DNA of 64,000 nucleotides from Polyangia bacterium (GTDB lineage Bacteria > Myxococcota_A > Polyangia > Nannocystales > Nannocystaceae): NCBI GenBank assembly GCA_030424595.1, contig JAUHWG010000005.1:281177-345176 (forward strand), written 5' to 3'. The notes beneath the pieces were generated by a model that did no database searches, was not told where the DNA came from, and worked only from the letters and a program-made list of their open reading frames with translations. A program made the position numbers and the translations under genes. Shown in pieces: positions 1 through 9,965 of the stretch. Position 1 is the stretch's first letter; each line of letters opens with the position of its first letter.

Positions 1-926
1 CCGTAGCCGCCGGCGAGGACGATGACGCGGGCCGCGGCCGGCGCGAGCTGGTCCAGGTAGTCGTGGACCGTGCGATCGCGGCGGAGCATCCCCGCTGCGC
101 TGATCGACCAGTCGCCGAGGGGATCTTCCTCGGCGGGGTCGGTGCCGGCGACGATGTAGACGAGCTGTGGCGCGTGCTCGCGGAGGATCTCCGGCACGTG
201 CTCGACGATCGCCGCGAGGTATTCCTCGTCGCCGACGTCGTGACCGAGGTCGACGCTGCGTGAGGCCTGCGCCTCGACCGGCCCCCAGTGCTGGTTGTGG
301 ATCGACAGGGTGTAGACGCTGGGATCGGCGGCGAAGCACTCGCGGGTGCCGTTGCCGTCGTGGAGGTCGAGGTCGATGATCAGGACCTTGCCGCGGAACC
401 CGCGAAAGCGCTGATCGGCGATCGCGACCGCGACATCGTTGATCGCGCAGAAGCCCGTGCCGCCCTCGGGGCCCGCGTGGTGGAGGCCGCCGCCGAGGTT
501 GGCGACGATATGTCGGCTGCGCAGGGCCCACTCCGTGGCGAGGATGGTCCCGCCGGTCATCGTCCGCTGCAGCTCGAGGATCCGATCGACCGCGGCCGCG
601 TCGACCTTGGCGCCGAAGATCCGGGTGAGGGAGTCGGCCTCGCCGAGGCGGTCGAGGTAGTCGTCGCCGTGGACCCGACGAAGCGCCTTAAAAGTGGCGG
701 ACGGGGGCTCGCGGACGAGCTCACGACGGGTGAGGCCGGCCGCCGCGAGAGCGGTGAGGATCCGCTCACCGCGCAGCGGGTCAAAGGGCATGCCGTCCCA
801 CTCAGAGCCGTAGGCCGGGCTGTAGACCAGGCGAAGCGGCCACCCGCGGAGGCCTGCGCGGATCCTGTGGACCTGACGATGGAGGCGACGGCGGAGCGTC
901 CTGGGGAGGCGGATCGGGGAGCGCAT
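1..926 (-). CDS. Histone deacetylase-family zinc hydrolase (3' end outside window)
   Basis: Zinc-dependent deacetylase of the HDAC/AcuC superfamily, which removes acetyl groups from lysines or polyamines; the substrate cannot be read here. The gene runs leftwards off the window, leaving about 308 residues. All catalytic landmarks are visible: the paired histidines in GGGLHHAGPEGG near residue 150, the zinc ligands in DLDLHDGNGT near 183, the third zinc Asp in EEDPLGDW, and the Tyr loop LAGGYG at the visible end. The ATG at 926 is chosen because it opens the frame that carries these motifs. A basic stretch of about 25 residues precedes the conserved start (LVYSPAYGSEWDG). It is divergent from the hydantoinase gene with only 37 bp between starts, so the two promoters must overlap or lie inside the genes. 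The family is certain; the physiological role is not. Confidence 0.9.
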   Translation of the reverse strand, partial: MRSPIRLPRTLRRRLHRQVHRIRAGLRGWPLRLVYSPAYGSEWDGMPFDPLRGERILTALAAAGLTRRELVREPPSATFKALRRVHGDDYLDRLGEADSLTRIFGAKVDAAAVDRILELQRTMTGGTILATEWALRSRHIVANLGGGLHHAGPEGGTGFCAINDVAVAIADQRFRGFRGKVLIIDLDLHDGNGTRECFAADPSVYTLSIHNQHWGPVEAQASRSVDLGHDVGDEEYLAAIVEHVPEILREHAPQLVYIVAGTDPAEEDPLGDWSISAAGMLRRDRTVHDYLDQLAPAAARVIVLAGGY

Positions 927-963
927 CGGCGGGGAGGGGGGCGGCTGATATCATGCCGAGTCT

Positions 964-3900
964 ATGGCGGCGACGCGAGCCGGCCGCTGGCAGGTCTGGA
1001 TCGACCGCGGGGGCACCTTTACCGACTGTATCGGCCGCGATCCCGTGACCGGCGCGCTACGCGTTATCAAGCTCCTCTCGGACGATGAGGCGCCGCTGCG
1101 GGGCATTCGCCGCCTCCTCGGCGTCGACGAGGGCGAGCCTATCCCCCCCTGCGACGTGCGGATGGGGACGACGCTGGCGACCAACGCCCTGCTCGAGCGC
1201 AAGGGGGCGCCGACCGGGCTGCTTATCACCCGCGGCTTCGCGGATCTCCTCGTCGTCGGCGATCAGGCCCGGCCCGACCTCTTCGCCCTCGAGGTCGCGA
1301 CCGCCGAGCCGCTCACCTCCGCGGTGGTCGAGGTCGACGTCCGCCGCAGCGCGAGCGGTGAGGTCGTCCATGGGATCGATCCAGAGGCGGTCGACCGGGC
1401 CCTGGACCTGCTCCTTGAGGCAGGCGTTCGGAGCTTGGCGATCGTTCTCCTCCACGCTTATTTGGACGGCGACGACGAGGACTGGATCGCCGCGCGGGCG
1501 AGGGCTCGGGGCTTCTCCCACGTCGCCGCCTCCCATGAGGTCGTCGGCGAGCTCGGCCTCCTCGGGCGCGGCGAGACCACGGTCGTCGACGCCTACCTGA
1601 CGCCGGTGCTCAGCGCCTACATGCGCCGCCTGCGGGGGGCGCTGCCGGGGAGCAGCCTCCGGATCATGCAGTCGAGCGGGGACCTGACCGACGGCGGCCG
1701 CTTTCGCGGGCGCGACGCGATCCTCTCCGGCCCGGCGGGGGGCGTGGTCGCGGTCGCCGCGATCGCCCGCTCCCTCGGCATCGACCAGGCGATCGGCTTT
1801 GACATGGGCGGGACCTCGACCGACGTCTGCCGCTGGGCGGGGGAGTTTGAGCGGAGCTACAGCGCCCGGGTCTCGGGGGTTCGGGTGCGGACGCCGATGA
1901 TGGCGATCCACACGGTCGCGGCCGGCGGGGGCTCGCTGTGCACCTTTGACGGCCATCGCTTTCGCGTCGGTCCGGAGAGCGCAGGGGCCACGCCGGGGCC
2001 GCTCTCCTACGGCCACGCCGGGGCGACCCTGCTGGCGCTGACCGACGTCAACCTCCGCCTCGGCCGCCTGGTCGGCGACAGGTTTCCCTTTGAGCTCGAC
2101 CGGGCGGCGGTCTCGCGCAAGCTCGGGGAGCTCCGCGATCGCCTCCCCGGGGAGCGTCGCTCGGAGGTCGAGATCGCCGCGGGGTTCTTCACCGTGGCGA
2201 TCGAGCACATGGCGGCGGCGATCCGGACGATCTCCGTCGGCCGCGGTCACGACGTCCGCGACCACGCCTTGGTCGTCTTCGGCGGCGCCGGGGGCCAGCA
2301 CGCCTGCCCCCTCGCGCGGGCGCTCGGGATCCGCACCCTGGTCTTCCACCCGCTCGGCGGGGTGCTCTCGGCCTACGGGATCGGCGTGGCCCGGGCGGGC
2401 TGGCACGGCGAGCTCGACGGCGGCCGCCGGACCCTGGCGCCGGGGCTCCTCGCCGGCCTGGGTCCCTCCTTCGCAGCGCTGGTCGCTCGCGGTCAGGCGC
2501 TCCTCCGCGAGCACGAGGGCCTGGATGCGGAGGACGTCGAGGCGATCTACCGCGTGGACCTGCGCTACCGCGGCACCGAGGCCTCGCTCTGCCTGACCCT
2601 ACGAACAGGTGAGGATGAGCTCGGGTTGGCGCGGCGCTTCGCCGAGGTCCACCAGCGGGAGTTCGGCTACGCCCGCCCCGAGCATCCGATCGAGGCCGTG
2701 ACGATCCGCGTCGAGCTCTGCGAGCGGCCCGCCGACGCGCTCCCGGAGCAGGCGGCGACGAAGGGCGCGGCGAAGGGCGCGGCGAAGGGCGCGGATCGAC
2801 CCTCAGCCCCGGGCATCCCCCCCGAGCCCATCCGCTACGCGACGATGTGGGCCGAGCAGACCGAGCATCCGCAGGTGCCGGTGTACCGCCGCGAGTCCCT
2901 CGGCGGCGGGGCCACGCTCGACGGCCCGGCGCTGATCCTCGACGCCACCGCGACCCTGGCGATCGACCCCGGCTGGCGCCTCGAGGTCCGCGACGACGGA
3001 GCGCTCGTCGCCCGCGACCTCCGGGGGGCGGCGGCGCTCCTCGGCGGGGCGGCGGGGGGCGTCGACCCTGTGCTCCTCGAGATCTTCGCCAACCGGATCA
3101 CGGCGATCGCCGAGCAGATGGGGGTCGTGCTCCAGCGGACGGCCCTGTCGACGAACATCCGCGAGCGCCTCGACTTCTCCTGCGCGGTCTTCGACGCAGG
3201 CGGTCGCCTGGTCGCCAACGCGCCGCATATCCCGGTCCACCTCGGGGCGATGAGCGAGTCGATCCGCGGGGTCCTGGCGGCGCACCCGAGGCCCGATCGG
3301 GGGGCGGTCTACATCACCAACGATCCCGCGGCTGGCGGCTCCCATCTCCCGGACGTGACGGTGATCGCCCCGGTCCACGACGCCGACGGGGTGCTCCGCT
3401 ACTTCACCGCGAGCCGGGGCCACCACGCCGACATCGGCGGGATCACGCCAGGGTCGATGCCGCCGCACTCGACCTGCCTCGCCGACGAGGGGATCGTCTT
3501 CCGGGCGCTGAAGATCGTCGACGACGGCCTCCTCGATCGTGAGGGGCTGCTGGCGGTGCTCGCCGCGGGCCCCTATCCCGCCCGGCGGCCGGAGGAGAAC
3601 CTCGCGGACATCGAGGCCCAGATCGCCGCCTCCAGGACGGGGGCGCGCCTCCTCGGCGAGCTGGGGGCGCGGATCGGCACAGAGACGGTCGTCGCCTACA
3701 TGGGGCATCTCCAGGACTACGCCGCGGCGACGGTCGCCCAGGCGGTCGCGGAGCAGCCGGACGGCACCCGCCGCTTCGCCGACGCGATGGACGAGGGCAC
3801 CCCGATCGAGGTCGCGATCACGATCTCGGGGTCGCACATGATCGTCGACTTCGCGGGGACCGGCGCCGCGGTCGAGGGGAACCTCAACGCCCCCCGGGCG

Positions 3901-4635
3901 GTCACGGTCGCGGCGCTCCTCTACGTGCTCAGGCTCCTCTGCGGGCGGTCGATCCCGCTCAACAGCGGCTGCCTGAGGGCGATCGACCTGCGGATCCCGA
4001 CGGGCTCGATCCTCGATCCGCCCGCCGATCGGGCGGTGGTCGCCGGCAACGTCGAGACCTCGCAGCGGGTCGTCGACGTCCTCCTCGGCGCCCTCGGCCT
4101 CGCGGCGGCGAGCCAGGGGACGATGAACAACCTGACCTTCGGCAGCGCGACCTTCGGCTACTACGAGACCATCGGCGGCGGCGTCGGGGCGACCGCCAGG
4201 GTCGACGGCGCCAGCGGGGTTCACTCGCACATGACGAACACTCGGATCACCGACGTCGAGGTGCTCGAGTCGCGCTTTCCGGTCCGGGTCCGCGAGTTCG
4301 GGCTCCGGTCGGGCTCTGGCGGCGCCGGGGCGCATCGCGGCGGCGATGGCCTGGTCCGCGAGCTGGAGTTCTTGGCCCCGGCGTCGGTCTCGATCGTCGC
4401 CTCCCGTCGATCGCGGGCCCCCTTCGGCCTCCACGGCGGTCTCCCCGGGACGCCGGGGATCGACACCTGCAACGGTCGACGGCTCGCGGGCCAGGTCTCC
4501 TTTGAGGTCGTCGCCGGTGACCGTGTGCGGATCGCCACCCCCGGGGGCGGCGGTTTCGGGGCGCCGCCGCACGCCGGGCCTGAGCTCATCGGCGGGGCGG
4601 AGTCTCCTTCGGGCCAGAGGCCTCCCCGCGGGTAG
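964..4635 (+). CDS. Fused hydantoinase A/B, 5-oxoprolinase type
   Basis: Cytoplasmic ATP-dependent amidohydrolase of the 5-oxoprolinase/N-methylhydantoinase family, probably opening 5-oxoproline to glutamate. At 1223 aa it has the usual length of the fused enzyme. Residues 11-21 ([11 protein letters not shown]) are the first phosphate-binding loop of the HyuA half; DMGGTSTD at 280-287 is the second actin-like ATPase loop. The HyuB half starts near residue 700 ([16 protein letters not shown]) and includes [15 protein letters not shown] near 780 and a glycine-rich PGGGGFG near the end. The halves are joined by a linker with a short tandem repeat ([11 protein letters not shown], about residue 600) encoded by 12-bp units. 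The next gene lies 119 bp downstream with no visible functional link. Substrate (oxoproline versus hydantoin) is inferred from the fused architecture. Confidence 0.88.
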   Translation: MAATRAGRWQVWIDRGGTFTDCIGRDPVTGALRVIKLLSDDEAPLRGIRRLLGVDEGEPIPPCDVRMGTTLATNALLERKGAPTGLLITRGFADLLVVGDQARPDLFALEVATAEPLTSAVVEVDVRRSASGEVVHGIDPEAVDRALDLLLEAGVRSLAIVLLHAYLDGDDEDWIAARARARGFSHVAASHEVVGELGLLGRGETTVVDAYLTPVLSAYMRRLRGALPGSSLRIMQSSGDLTDGGRFRGRDAILSGPAGGVVAVAAIARSLGIDQAIGFDMGGTSTDVCRWAGEFERSYSARVSGVRVRTPMMAIHTVAAGGGSLCTFDGHRFRVGPESAGATPGPLSYGHAGATLLALTDVNLRLGRLVGDRFPFELDRAAVSRKLGELRDRLPGERRSEVEIAAGFFTVAIEHMAAAIRTISVGRGHDVRDHALVVFGGAGGQHACPLARALGIRTLVFHPLGGVLSAYGIGVARAGWHGELDGGRRTLAPGLLAGLGPSFAALVARGQALLREHEGLDAEDVEAIYRVDLRYRGTEASLCLTLRTGEDELGLARRFAEVHQREFGYARPEHPIEAVTIRVELCERPADALPEQAATKGAAKGAAKGADRPSAPGIPPEPIRYATMWAEQTEHPQVPVYRRESLGGGATLDGPALILDATATLAIDPGWRLEVRDDGALVARDLRGAAALLGGAAGGVDPVLLEIFANRITAIAEQMGVVLQRTALSTNIRERLDFSCAVFDAGGRLVANAPHIPVHLGAMSESIRGVLAAHPRPDRGAVYITNDPAAGGSHLPDVTVIAPVHDADGVLRYFTASRGHHADIGGITPGSMPPHSTCLADEGIVFRALKIVDDGLLDREGLLAVLAAGPYPARRPEENLADIEAQIAASRTGARLLGELGARIGTETVVAYMGHLQDYAAATVAQAVAEQPDGTRRFADAMDEGTPIEVAITISGSHMIVDFAGTGAAVEGNLNAPRAVTVAALLYVLRLLCGRSIPLNSGCLRAIDLRIPTGSILDPPADRAVVAGNVETSQRVVDVLLGALGLAAASQGTMNNLTFGSATFGYYETIGGGVGATARVDGASGVHSHMTNTRITDVEVLESRFPVRVREFGLRSGSGGAGAHRGGDGLVRELEFLAPASVSIVASRRSRAPFGLHGGLPGTPGIDTCNGRRLAGQVSFEVVAGDRVRIATPGGGGFGAPPHAGPELIGGAESPSGQRPPRG

Positions 4636-4754
4636 GAGCGCCGCAGAGGGTTCGTTCTCGGGGGAGTGGCCGCGGCCCTGGCCCTGGCCCCCGGGTCCAC
4701 CGACGCGGCCCGCTTTTGCCTCGCCCCTGCCCCTGAGTTAGGGTAGCGCCGCCC

Positions 4755-5699
4755 ATGCTCGAAGCCCTGATCCCCTACCTCAGCATGCCGGAGAAGACCC
4801 TGGTCGATCTCCCCGTGATCGGCCAGCTAAAGCTCCAGGTCTTCGGGCCGCTGGTGGCGGTCGGCGTGATCATCGGTCTCCAGCGGGTCCTGACCTACGC
4901 CAAGCACAAGGACATGGACGAGTTCATGATCCGCGACCTGATGTTCTGGGTCCTGATCTTCGGCTTCGTCATCTCCCACTGGGTCTCGGTCATCTTCTAC
5001 TTCCCCGAGGACGTCGCCAGAAACCCCTGGCTCCTGCTGATGATCTGGAACGGGCTGTCGAGCGTCGGCGGCTTCTTCGGCGCGCTGGTCGGGGTCTGGT
5101 GGTTCTCGCGCAAGCACAACCAGCCTCGCCTAGCGCTGATCGATCCGCTGGTCTTCGGCTTTCTCACCGGCTTCACCTTCGGCCGTCTCGGCTGCTCGCT
5201 GGTCCACGATCACCCGGGCACCTTCGTCGAGAACCTGCCGAGCTGGCTAAGCTGGCTCGAGGTCATGGCCGTGGGCCCCTGGCCGGGCACGGGCGGGCGC
5301 TTCCGCCTCGACCTGGGCCTCCTCGAGTTCATCTACGACGTCGGCATCGCGGTCTACTTTTACACGATCTACAACTGGAAGAAGGATCGTCGGCCGGGGC
5401 TCTTGACCGGCTATGTCTGCATGGCCTACGCGCCCTACCGCTTCATCCTCGACTTCGCCCGCGGGGCGCAGGATGCCCGCTACTTCGGCCTGACGACCGC
5501 GCACTACGCTACGCTGGCGCTCTTCTGCATCGGCGTCTACCTGGTCTTCATCCGCAAGGAGCAGCCCGGGGATCGCGACTACGCCAAGGACAGCGTCCGG
5601 ATCGCGGCGGAGAAGGCCGCGGCGGAGAAGGCCGCGGCGGAGGGCGGGGACGCCGACAAGGGCGCTGCTGCGGAGACCGGCGCCGACGCGAGCGCCTAG
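4755..5699 (+). CDS. Lgt-like integral membrane protein lacking the catalytic His
   Basis: A 314-aa polytopic membrane protein of the prolipoprotein diacylglyceryl transferase (Lgt) family, whose true members move diacylglycerol from phosphatidylglycerol to the lipobox Cys. Family features are GLSSVGGFFGALVG at 100-113 and GRLG at 143-146, plus a conserved Arg-rich segment PYRFILDFAR at 227-236. However, where E. coli Lgt has the essential His103 (SFHGG) this protein has Val104 (SSVGG), and the Asn after GRLG is replaced by Cys-Ser. It is therefore best seen as a divergent paralogue of uncertain activity, with a canonical Lgt expected elsewhere. The C-terminus is a cytoplasmic low-complexity tail with AAAEK repeats. 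Followed by a strong hairpin terminator. Confidence 0.8.
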   Translation: MLEALIPYLSMPEKTLVDLPVIGQLKLQVFGPLVAVGVIIGLQRVLTYAKHKDMDEFMIRDLMFWVLIFGFVISHWVSVIFYFPEDVARNPWLLLMIWNGLSSVGGFFGALVGVWWFSRKHNQPRLALIDPLVFGFLTGFTFGRLGCSLVHDHPGTFVENLPSWLSWLEVMAVGPWPGTGGRFRLDLGLLEFIYDVGIAVYFYTIYNWKKDRRPGLLTGYVCMAYAPYRFILDFARGAQDARYFGLTTAHYATLALFCIGVYLVFIRKEQPGDRDYAKDSVRIAAEKAAAEKAAAEGGDADKGAAAETGADASA

Positions 5700-5736
5700 G
5701 ACCTCTCGACCGAGAGCTCCGACAAGGAGCGAAGAG

Positions 5737-5777
5737 AGAGACGCCGTCGTCACCGTCTGTGGTGCGACGGCGTCTCT
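5737..5777 (+). terminator. Hairpin terminator between convergent genes
   Basis: Perfect stem of at least 12 bp (GAGACGCCGTCG / CGACGGCGTCTC) with a loop of about 15 bases, followed on the plus strand by TTCGTCG. It lies 38 bp after the Lgt-like gene and before the stop of the oppositely oriented VWA gene. There is no long T run, so it may serve mainly as an mRNA 3' stabiliser or bidirectional terminator. Confidence 0.6.
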
Positions 5778-5839
5778 TCGTCGTCGAGCTGCCTGGTGCC
5801 GCCTGCGGGGGCTCGTGGGCGGCCCAGTGTCGCCGAGGA

Positions 5840-7501
5840 TCAGCCCGGATCGATCGGCTCGCAGGAGAACTTGAGGTCGATCTTCGCGTCCTTGTCGCTC
5901 TGGACCGCCTCGCAGGCGCTGGGGCAGAGGTGGACGAGGCCGTCGGCGATGTAGAAGGACTTCGGCCCGCACTGGTCGATGCCCGGGACTTGGTCGTAGG
6001 TCTCGGGGTCGCCGACGCCCATCGGCGAGTACTCGAGGAGGATCGACTCGAGGTCGAGCGTCTTGTTCTCCGGCGGCTCGGGGATCGGGAACTCGCAGGC
6101 GATCTTCGCCCCCTTGATCACGCCCTCGGCGATCGCCTTAAAGATGACGTCGTAGGAGGTCGTGTCGCAGAGCGGGAAGCGCAGCGCGTCGGTCAGGTTG
6201 CTCATCGCCTGGTGGCCGGTGCCGGGGTCTGCCGCGCCCGGGCACTCGCCGGTGATGATCGGGTCCTTGGGGGTGTAGGGCTCGGTCTGCGGGTTGTTGT
6301 AGGACATCCCGACGATCGAATAGAAGAAGTAGTTGCGGGTCTCGGGCGAGTCGCCGAAGTGGAGCGGCGAGAGGGTCTGGAGGTCGGCGTCGAACTTGAT
6401 GGCCGCGTTGTTCCCGTTGTTGACGCTGTTGCCGTCGTTGTAGGGGCCGCAGCTCGAGCCGTCGTCGGAGATCGCGATAAACGTCTTGAGCGAGTCCTCC
6501 CGCAGCCACTCGCTCCAGCCGTTCGGGGCGAAGTTGTATTGGTCGGGGAGGGACCCGTCGTAGCCGTCGATCAGGCGGCACCAGGCGTTATGGGACGAGA
6601 CCGGGACGCTGTAGTGATAGAACTTGCCGGGGTTGTTGACCGGCTGCGGCGGCGGGTTGACGCAGCCGCCGATCTCGATCCCGCTGAGCGGCGCCTCGAC
6701 GCAGATGCTCTCCGGGCCGTTGTACTTGCCGTGCTCGCTGACCAAGATGACGCGGTAGTCGAGCCCGCTGTCCTCGATGATCGAGGCGAAGTTGATGTTG
6801 ATGTTGTCCTGAACCCCCTTGATCTCGCCGCCCATGCTGCCGGAGTTGTCGATGACGATGATGATGTCGACCGGGCTCACCTCGAGCATCGCCTCGTACT
6901 CCTGGACGCCGCAGGAGGAGGGGTTGATCGTGCACATCGCCGAGCAGGCGCCGTCCGGCCCGTTCTCATCGCCGGTGTCGCACTCTTCGAAGGGGCTCTC
7001 GATCCCGTCGCCGCAGACGTTCTCGGTGCAGTCGGGGTTGCAGGCCTCGCCGACCCCGTTGGCGTCGCCGTCGTCGCACTGCTCGCCGTCGTCGACCACG
7101 CCGTCGCCGCAGTTCGGCGGGATGACGTTCGTCGTGCTGTCGCTCTCGCTGCCCTCAGTGGGATCGGTGGTGGTCGGCCCGGTCGTTGAGGAGCTGGCGG
7201 AGGCCGAGCCGTCTGTAGCGGAGGTCTCCGTGCTCCCGGAGCCCTCGGTCGCTGAGTTGCTGCCGCTCATCTCGGTGTCGCTGCCGGCCTCGCTCGCCGA
7301 CGCGGTCGCGCTCTCCGTGCCGGACTCGGTGGCGGTGGCGGTGGCGGTGACCGTGACGGACGTCGAGCTCGCGCTCGCAGCGGAGTCCCCATCATCCCCG
7401 TTGCAGGCGCTGAGGAGCGCGAGTGATGTCAGGAGCCGCAGCGCTGGGGAGAGGCTTCGCGAAGAGGTACTTGAGGGCAGATAAGGCAGCTTTGTGGACA
7501 T
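5840..7501 (-). CDS. Surface lipoprotein with Cys-rich repeats and VWA domain
   Basis: A 553-aa exported lipoprotein. The ATG at 7501 places a signal peptide ending in LALLSAC with the lipid-bearing Cys at residue 33; an upstream in-frame extension to 7900 lacks any signal and is rejected. A Ser/Thr/Glu/Ala-rich spacer of roughly 90 residues follows, then two myxobacterial disulfide repeats of the form CGDGVVDDGEQCDDGD and CGDGIESPFEECDTGD. The C-terminal half is a von Willebrand A domain with an intact MIDAS start (VIDNSGSMGG), so divalent-metal-dependent binding of a protein partner is likely. It stands alone, convergent with the Lgt-like gene. The ligand is unknown. Confidence 0.85.
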   Translation of the reverse strand: MSTKLPYLPSSTSSRSLSPALRLLTSLALLSACNGDDGDSAASASSTSVTVTATATATESGTESATASASEAGSDTEMSGSNSATEGSGSTETSATDGSASASSSTTGPTTTDPTEGSESDSTTNVIPPNCGDGVVDDGEQCDDGDANGVGEACNPDCTENVCGDGIESPFEECDTGDENGPDGACSAMCTINPSSCGVQEYEAMLEVSPVDIIIVIDNSGSMGGEIKGVQDNININFASIIEDSGLDYRVILVSEHGKYNGPESICVEAPLSGIEIGGCVNPPPQPVNNPGKFYHYSVPVSSHNAWCRLIDGYDGSLPDQYNFAPNGWSEWLREDSLKTFIAISDDGSSCGPYNDGNSVNNGNNAAIKFDADLQTLSPLHFGDSPETRNYFFYSIVGMSYNNPQTEPYTPKDPIITGECPGAADPGTGHQAMSNLTDALRFPLCDTTSYDVIFKAIAEGVIKGAKIACEFPIPEPPENKTLDLESILLEYSPMGVGDPETYDQVPGIDQCGPKSFYIADGLVHLCPSACEAVQSDKDAKIDLKFSCEPIDPG

Positions 7502-7932
7502 CGCGAAGGCTACGCTATCACCCCACCAGTGTCCGATTTCGTCGAATATCCCCCGGCCCGCGGGACGGATCTGGGGCGCGATCGCGGGCCTTCTCGCGCC
7601 CGCCAAGGAGCGAGCCTCGTCTTCGCGCAGAGGTCTCGCAAAGTAGCCCCCCTCGCGCCGAGGTGATGACCGACGGTGCGACTCGAACATGTCCCTTGGG
7701 CATGGTTCCTTGAGCGCCCCTGGGGTCGAGGTGCGAGGTGACGGGAGGGGCCCTGGGACTATATTGCCGGTTTTGTGTGGGCTATTGTGACCTGAAAAAT
7801 TCGTCGCCTCAACCGGCATTCGAGGGGAGATGTGGCTATCCTTCGCGAGCCGAGCCGGATAAACAACGGCTCTCTGCGAGTTTTTGATCAGGCTGCGCAC
7901 ACGGACGGCGACCGAGCGAGGCGAAGAGAGAC
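7502..7932. other. Divergent intergenic region, 431 bp
   Basis: Lies between the divergent starts of the VWA lipoprotein and the SulP transporter and must hold both promoters. An AT-richer stretch at about 7760-7800 stands out against the GC-rich surroundings and is the best place for a promoter. No convincing gene, RNA or repeat was seen; the ORFs here lack start signals and family resemblance. Confidence 0.5.
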
Positions 7933-9810
7933 GTGGAGACGAGGAGGTTGCCGATCGCGCCCCAGCCGAGGGTGACGCCGCCCGAGTTCCCGGAGCTCCG
8001 CGCGGAGAGCGAGGATGCCCCGTCGGGGATCGGCCGTTGGATCCCCGCGTTGGCGTCGCTGCGCGGGTATGGCCTCGCCTCGCTAGGCGCAGACCTGTTC
8101 GCTGGCGTCACGGTCGCCGCGGTCGCCCTGCCGCAGGCGATGGCCTACGCGACGGTGATCGGTCTGCCGCCCCAGTACGGCCTCTACACCGCGATCGTGG
8201 TCACGGCCGTGGGCGCCCTCTTCGACTCGTCGAGGCAGCTGATCAACGGCCCGACCAACGCGATCTCGATCGCCGTGCTCTCGGCGCTCTTGGTGGTCCC
8301 CGAGGCCGAGCGGCTGAGCGGCGCGATCCTCCTCGCGCTGATGGTCGGCCTCATCCAGACCGGCATCACCCTCCTGCGGTTGGGCGACCTGACCCGCTTC
8401 ATCTCCCACGCGGTGATCGTCGGCTTCACGGCTGGCGCCGCGGGGCTGCTGATCATCGAGCAGCTGCCGCTGGTCCTGGGGCTGGTGCCGGTCGGCGGCG
8501 GAGGGCACGTGCTCGCCCGCTTCGCCCAGACGCTCCTCGCGGGGGCGCCGGCGAACGCTTGGCCCTTGGCGCTCGGGCTCGGGACGATCGCCGTGGTCCT
8601 CGTGATCCGGGCGATCAATTACTACGGGCTCGCCCGCCGGGGGTTCGTCCGCCTGCCGGAGCTCCTCCTGGCGATGGGCGCGGCCTCGGCCTGCGTCGCG
8701 ATCTTCGACCTCGAGGCGGCCGGGGTCGCGGTGGTCGGCTCGATCCCGGCGGAGCTGCCGAGCTTCGGCGTCCCCGAGGTCGCCTGGCAGAGGGTCCGCG
8801 AGCTCGCCGGTGACGCGATGGCGATCGCCCTCCTCGGGCTCCTCGAGGCGGTGGCGATGGCCAAGGCGATCGCGAGCAAGACCGGCCAACGCCTCGACAT
8901 GAACCAGCAGTGCCTGAGCGAGGGCCTCGCCAACCTCGCCGGCTCCTTCTTCCACTGCTTCCCCGGCTCCGGTTCGCTCACGCGGTCGATGGTCAACCGC
9001 GAGGCGGGGGCCGTGACCCAGTGGTCGGGGGTGATCGCCGCGGCCTGCGTCGCGGTGACCGTGCTCCTCTTCGCGCCCTACGCCGCCTACATCCCCCGCG
9101 CCTCCCTCGCGGCGATCCTCGTCCTCATCGCCCTGCGGATGATCGATCGCCGCGAGCTCCGCTACTACCTGAGGACGACCCGCTTCGACGCGGGGGTCGT
9201 CGCCGTGACGGCCTTCTCGGCGATCGCGATCTCGATCGAGTTTTGCATCCTCATCGGCATCTTCCTCTCCTTTGTTCTCTACGTGCCGCGGGCGGCCCGG
9301 GTCTCCCTGACGGAGCTCGTCCTCACCGACGCGCGGACCATCCGCCCGCGCGACGAGGGGGACGCCCTGTGCACCAAGATGCTCCTCTTCAACATCGAAG
9401 GAGAGCTCTTCTTCGGCGCGGCGCCGGAGCTCGAGGCGCTGCTCTTGGGGATCGAGGCCCGGGTCGACGAGAGCGGCGTCCGGGCGCTGATCCTCCGCTG
9501 CCGTGAGATCCGCAACCCCGACGCGAGCTGCATCCGCCTCCTCGACGACTTCATCGCCCGGGTCGCGGCCCGCGGCGTGCATCTCCTGCTCTGCGGGGTG
9601 CGCCCGGACCTCTACCAGACCCTGGTCCGCACCGGCTCCGCGGCGCGCCTCGGCGAGGAGTCGCTGCTCCGCGAGCGGCCGAAGGCCTGGACCGGGATCC
9701 ACGACGCGGTCGCCAGGGCGCAGGCGCGGCTCAGCGGCGAGCTCTGCGACGCATGTCCTCTGCGCCATGGCGAGTCGGCGGAGCGGGAGAGCTGGTACTA
9801 CATGATCTGA
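7933..9810 (+). CDS. SulP/SLC26-family anion transporter with STAS domain
   Basis: A 625-aa inner-membrane anion transporter, probably sulfate or bicarbonate, by proton or sodium coupling. The SulP core occupies roughly residues 45-450: LGADLFAGVTVAAVALPQAM is the typical first helix, followed by IGLPPQYGLYT and by GSFFHCFPGSGSLTRS. The cytoplasmic STAS domain lies at about 480-590 (LLFNIEGELFFGAA, then a phosphate-loop-like region RNPDASCIRLLDDF). It opens with GTG at 7933; the short hydrophilic N-terminus is usual. The C-terminal tail contains CDACPLRH, a small Cys pair that could bind metal. No neighbour indicates the substrate. Confidence 0.9.
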   Translation: METRRLPIAPQPRVTPPEFPELRAESEDAPSGIGRWIPALASLRGYGLASLGADLFAGVTVAAVALPQAMAYATVIGLPPQYGLYTAIVVTAVGALFDSSRQLINGPTNAISIAVLSALLVVPEAERLSGAILLALMVGLIQTGITLLRLGDLTRFISHAVIVGFTAGAAGLLIIEQLPLVLGLVPVGGGGHVLARFAQTLLAGAPANAWPLALGLGTIAVVLVIRAINYYGLARRGFVRLPELLLAMGAASACVAIFDLEAAGVAVVGSIPAELPSFGVPEVAWQRVRELAGDAMAIALLGLLEAVAMAKAIASKTGQRLDMNQQCLSEGLANLAGSFFHCFPGSGSLTRSMVNREAGAVTQWSGVIAAACVAVTVLLFAPYAAYIPRASLAAILVLIALRMIDRRELRYYLRTTRFDAGVVAVTAFSAIAISIEFCILIGIFLSFVLYVPRAARVSLTELVLTDARTIRPRDEGDALCTKMLLFNIEGELFFGAAPELEALLLGIEARVDESGVRALILRCREIRNPDASCIRLLDDFIARVAARGVHLLLCGVRPDLYQTLVRTGSAARLGEESLLRERPKAWTGIHDAVARAQARLSGELCDACPLRHGESAERESWYYMI

Positions 9811-9965
9811 GCGCCTCGGCGCCTCGGCGCTTCGGGCCTCGGCCCTCCCTGTCAGGGGCCTGCGCTCTGCGTCGCGCGGCCTGTGGCGCGGCAGACCGGA
9901 CCCGTCTGGCGGCGGGCGGCGACAACGGTCTTTCCGCCCCTCGGCGGATGGATTAGAGTCCCCGC

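Noticed and set aside
5099..7189. Long plus-strand ORF covering the Lgt-like 3' half and the VWA gene
   Set aside because: Runs across two real genes in a different frame or strand and has no start context or domain.
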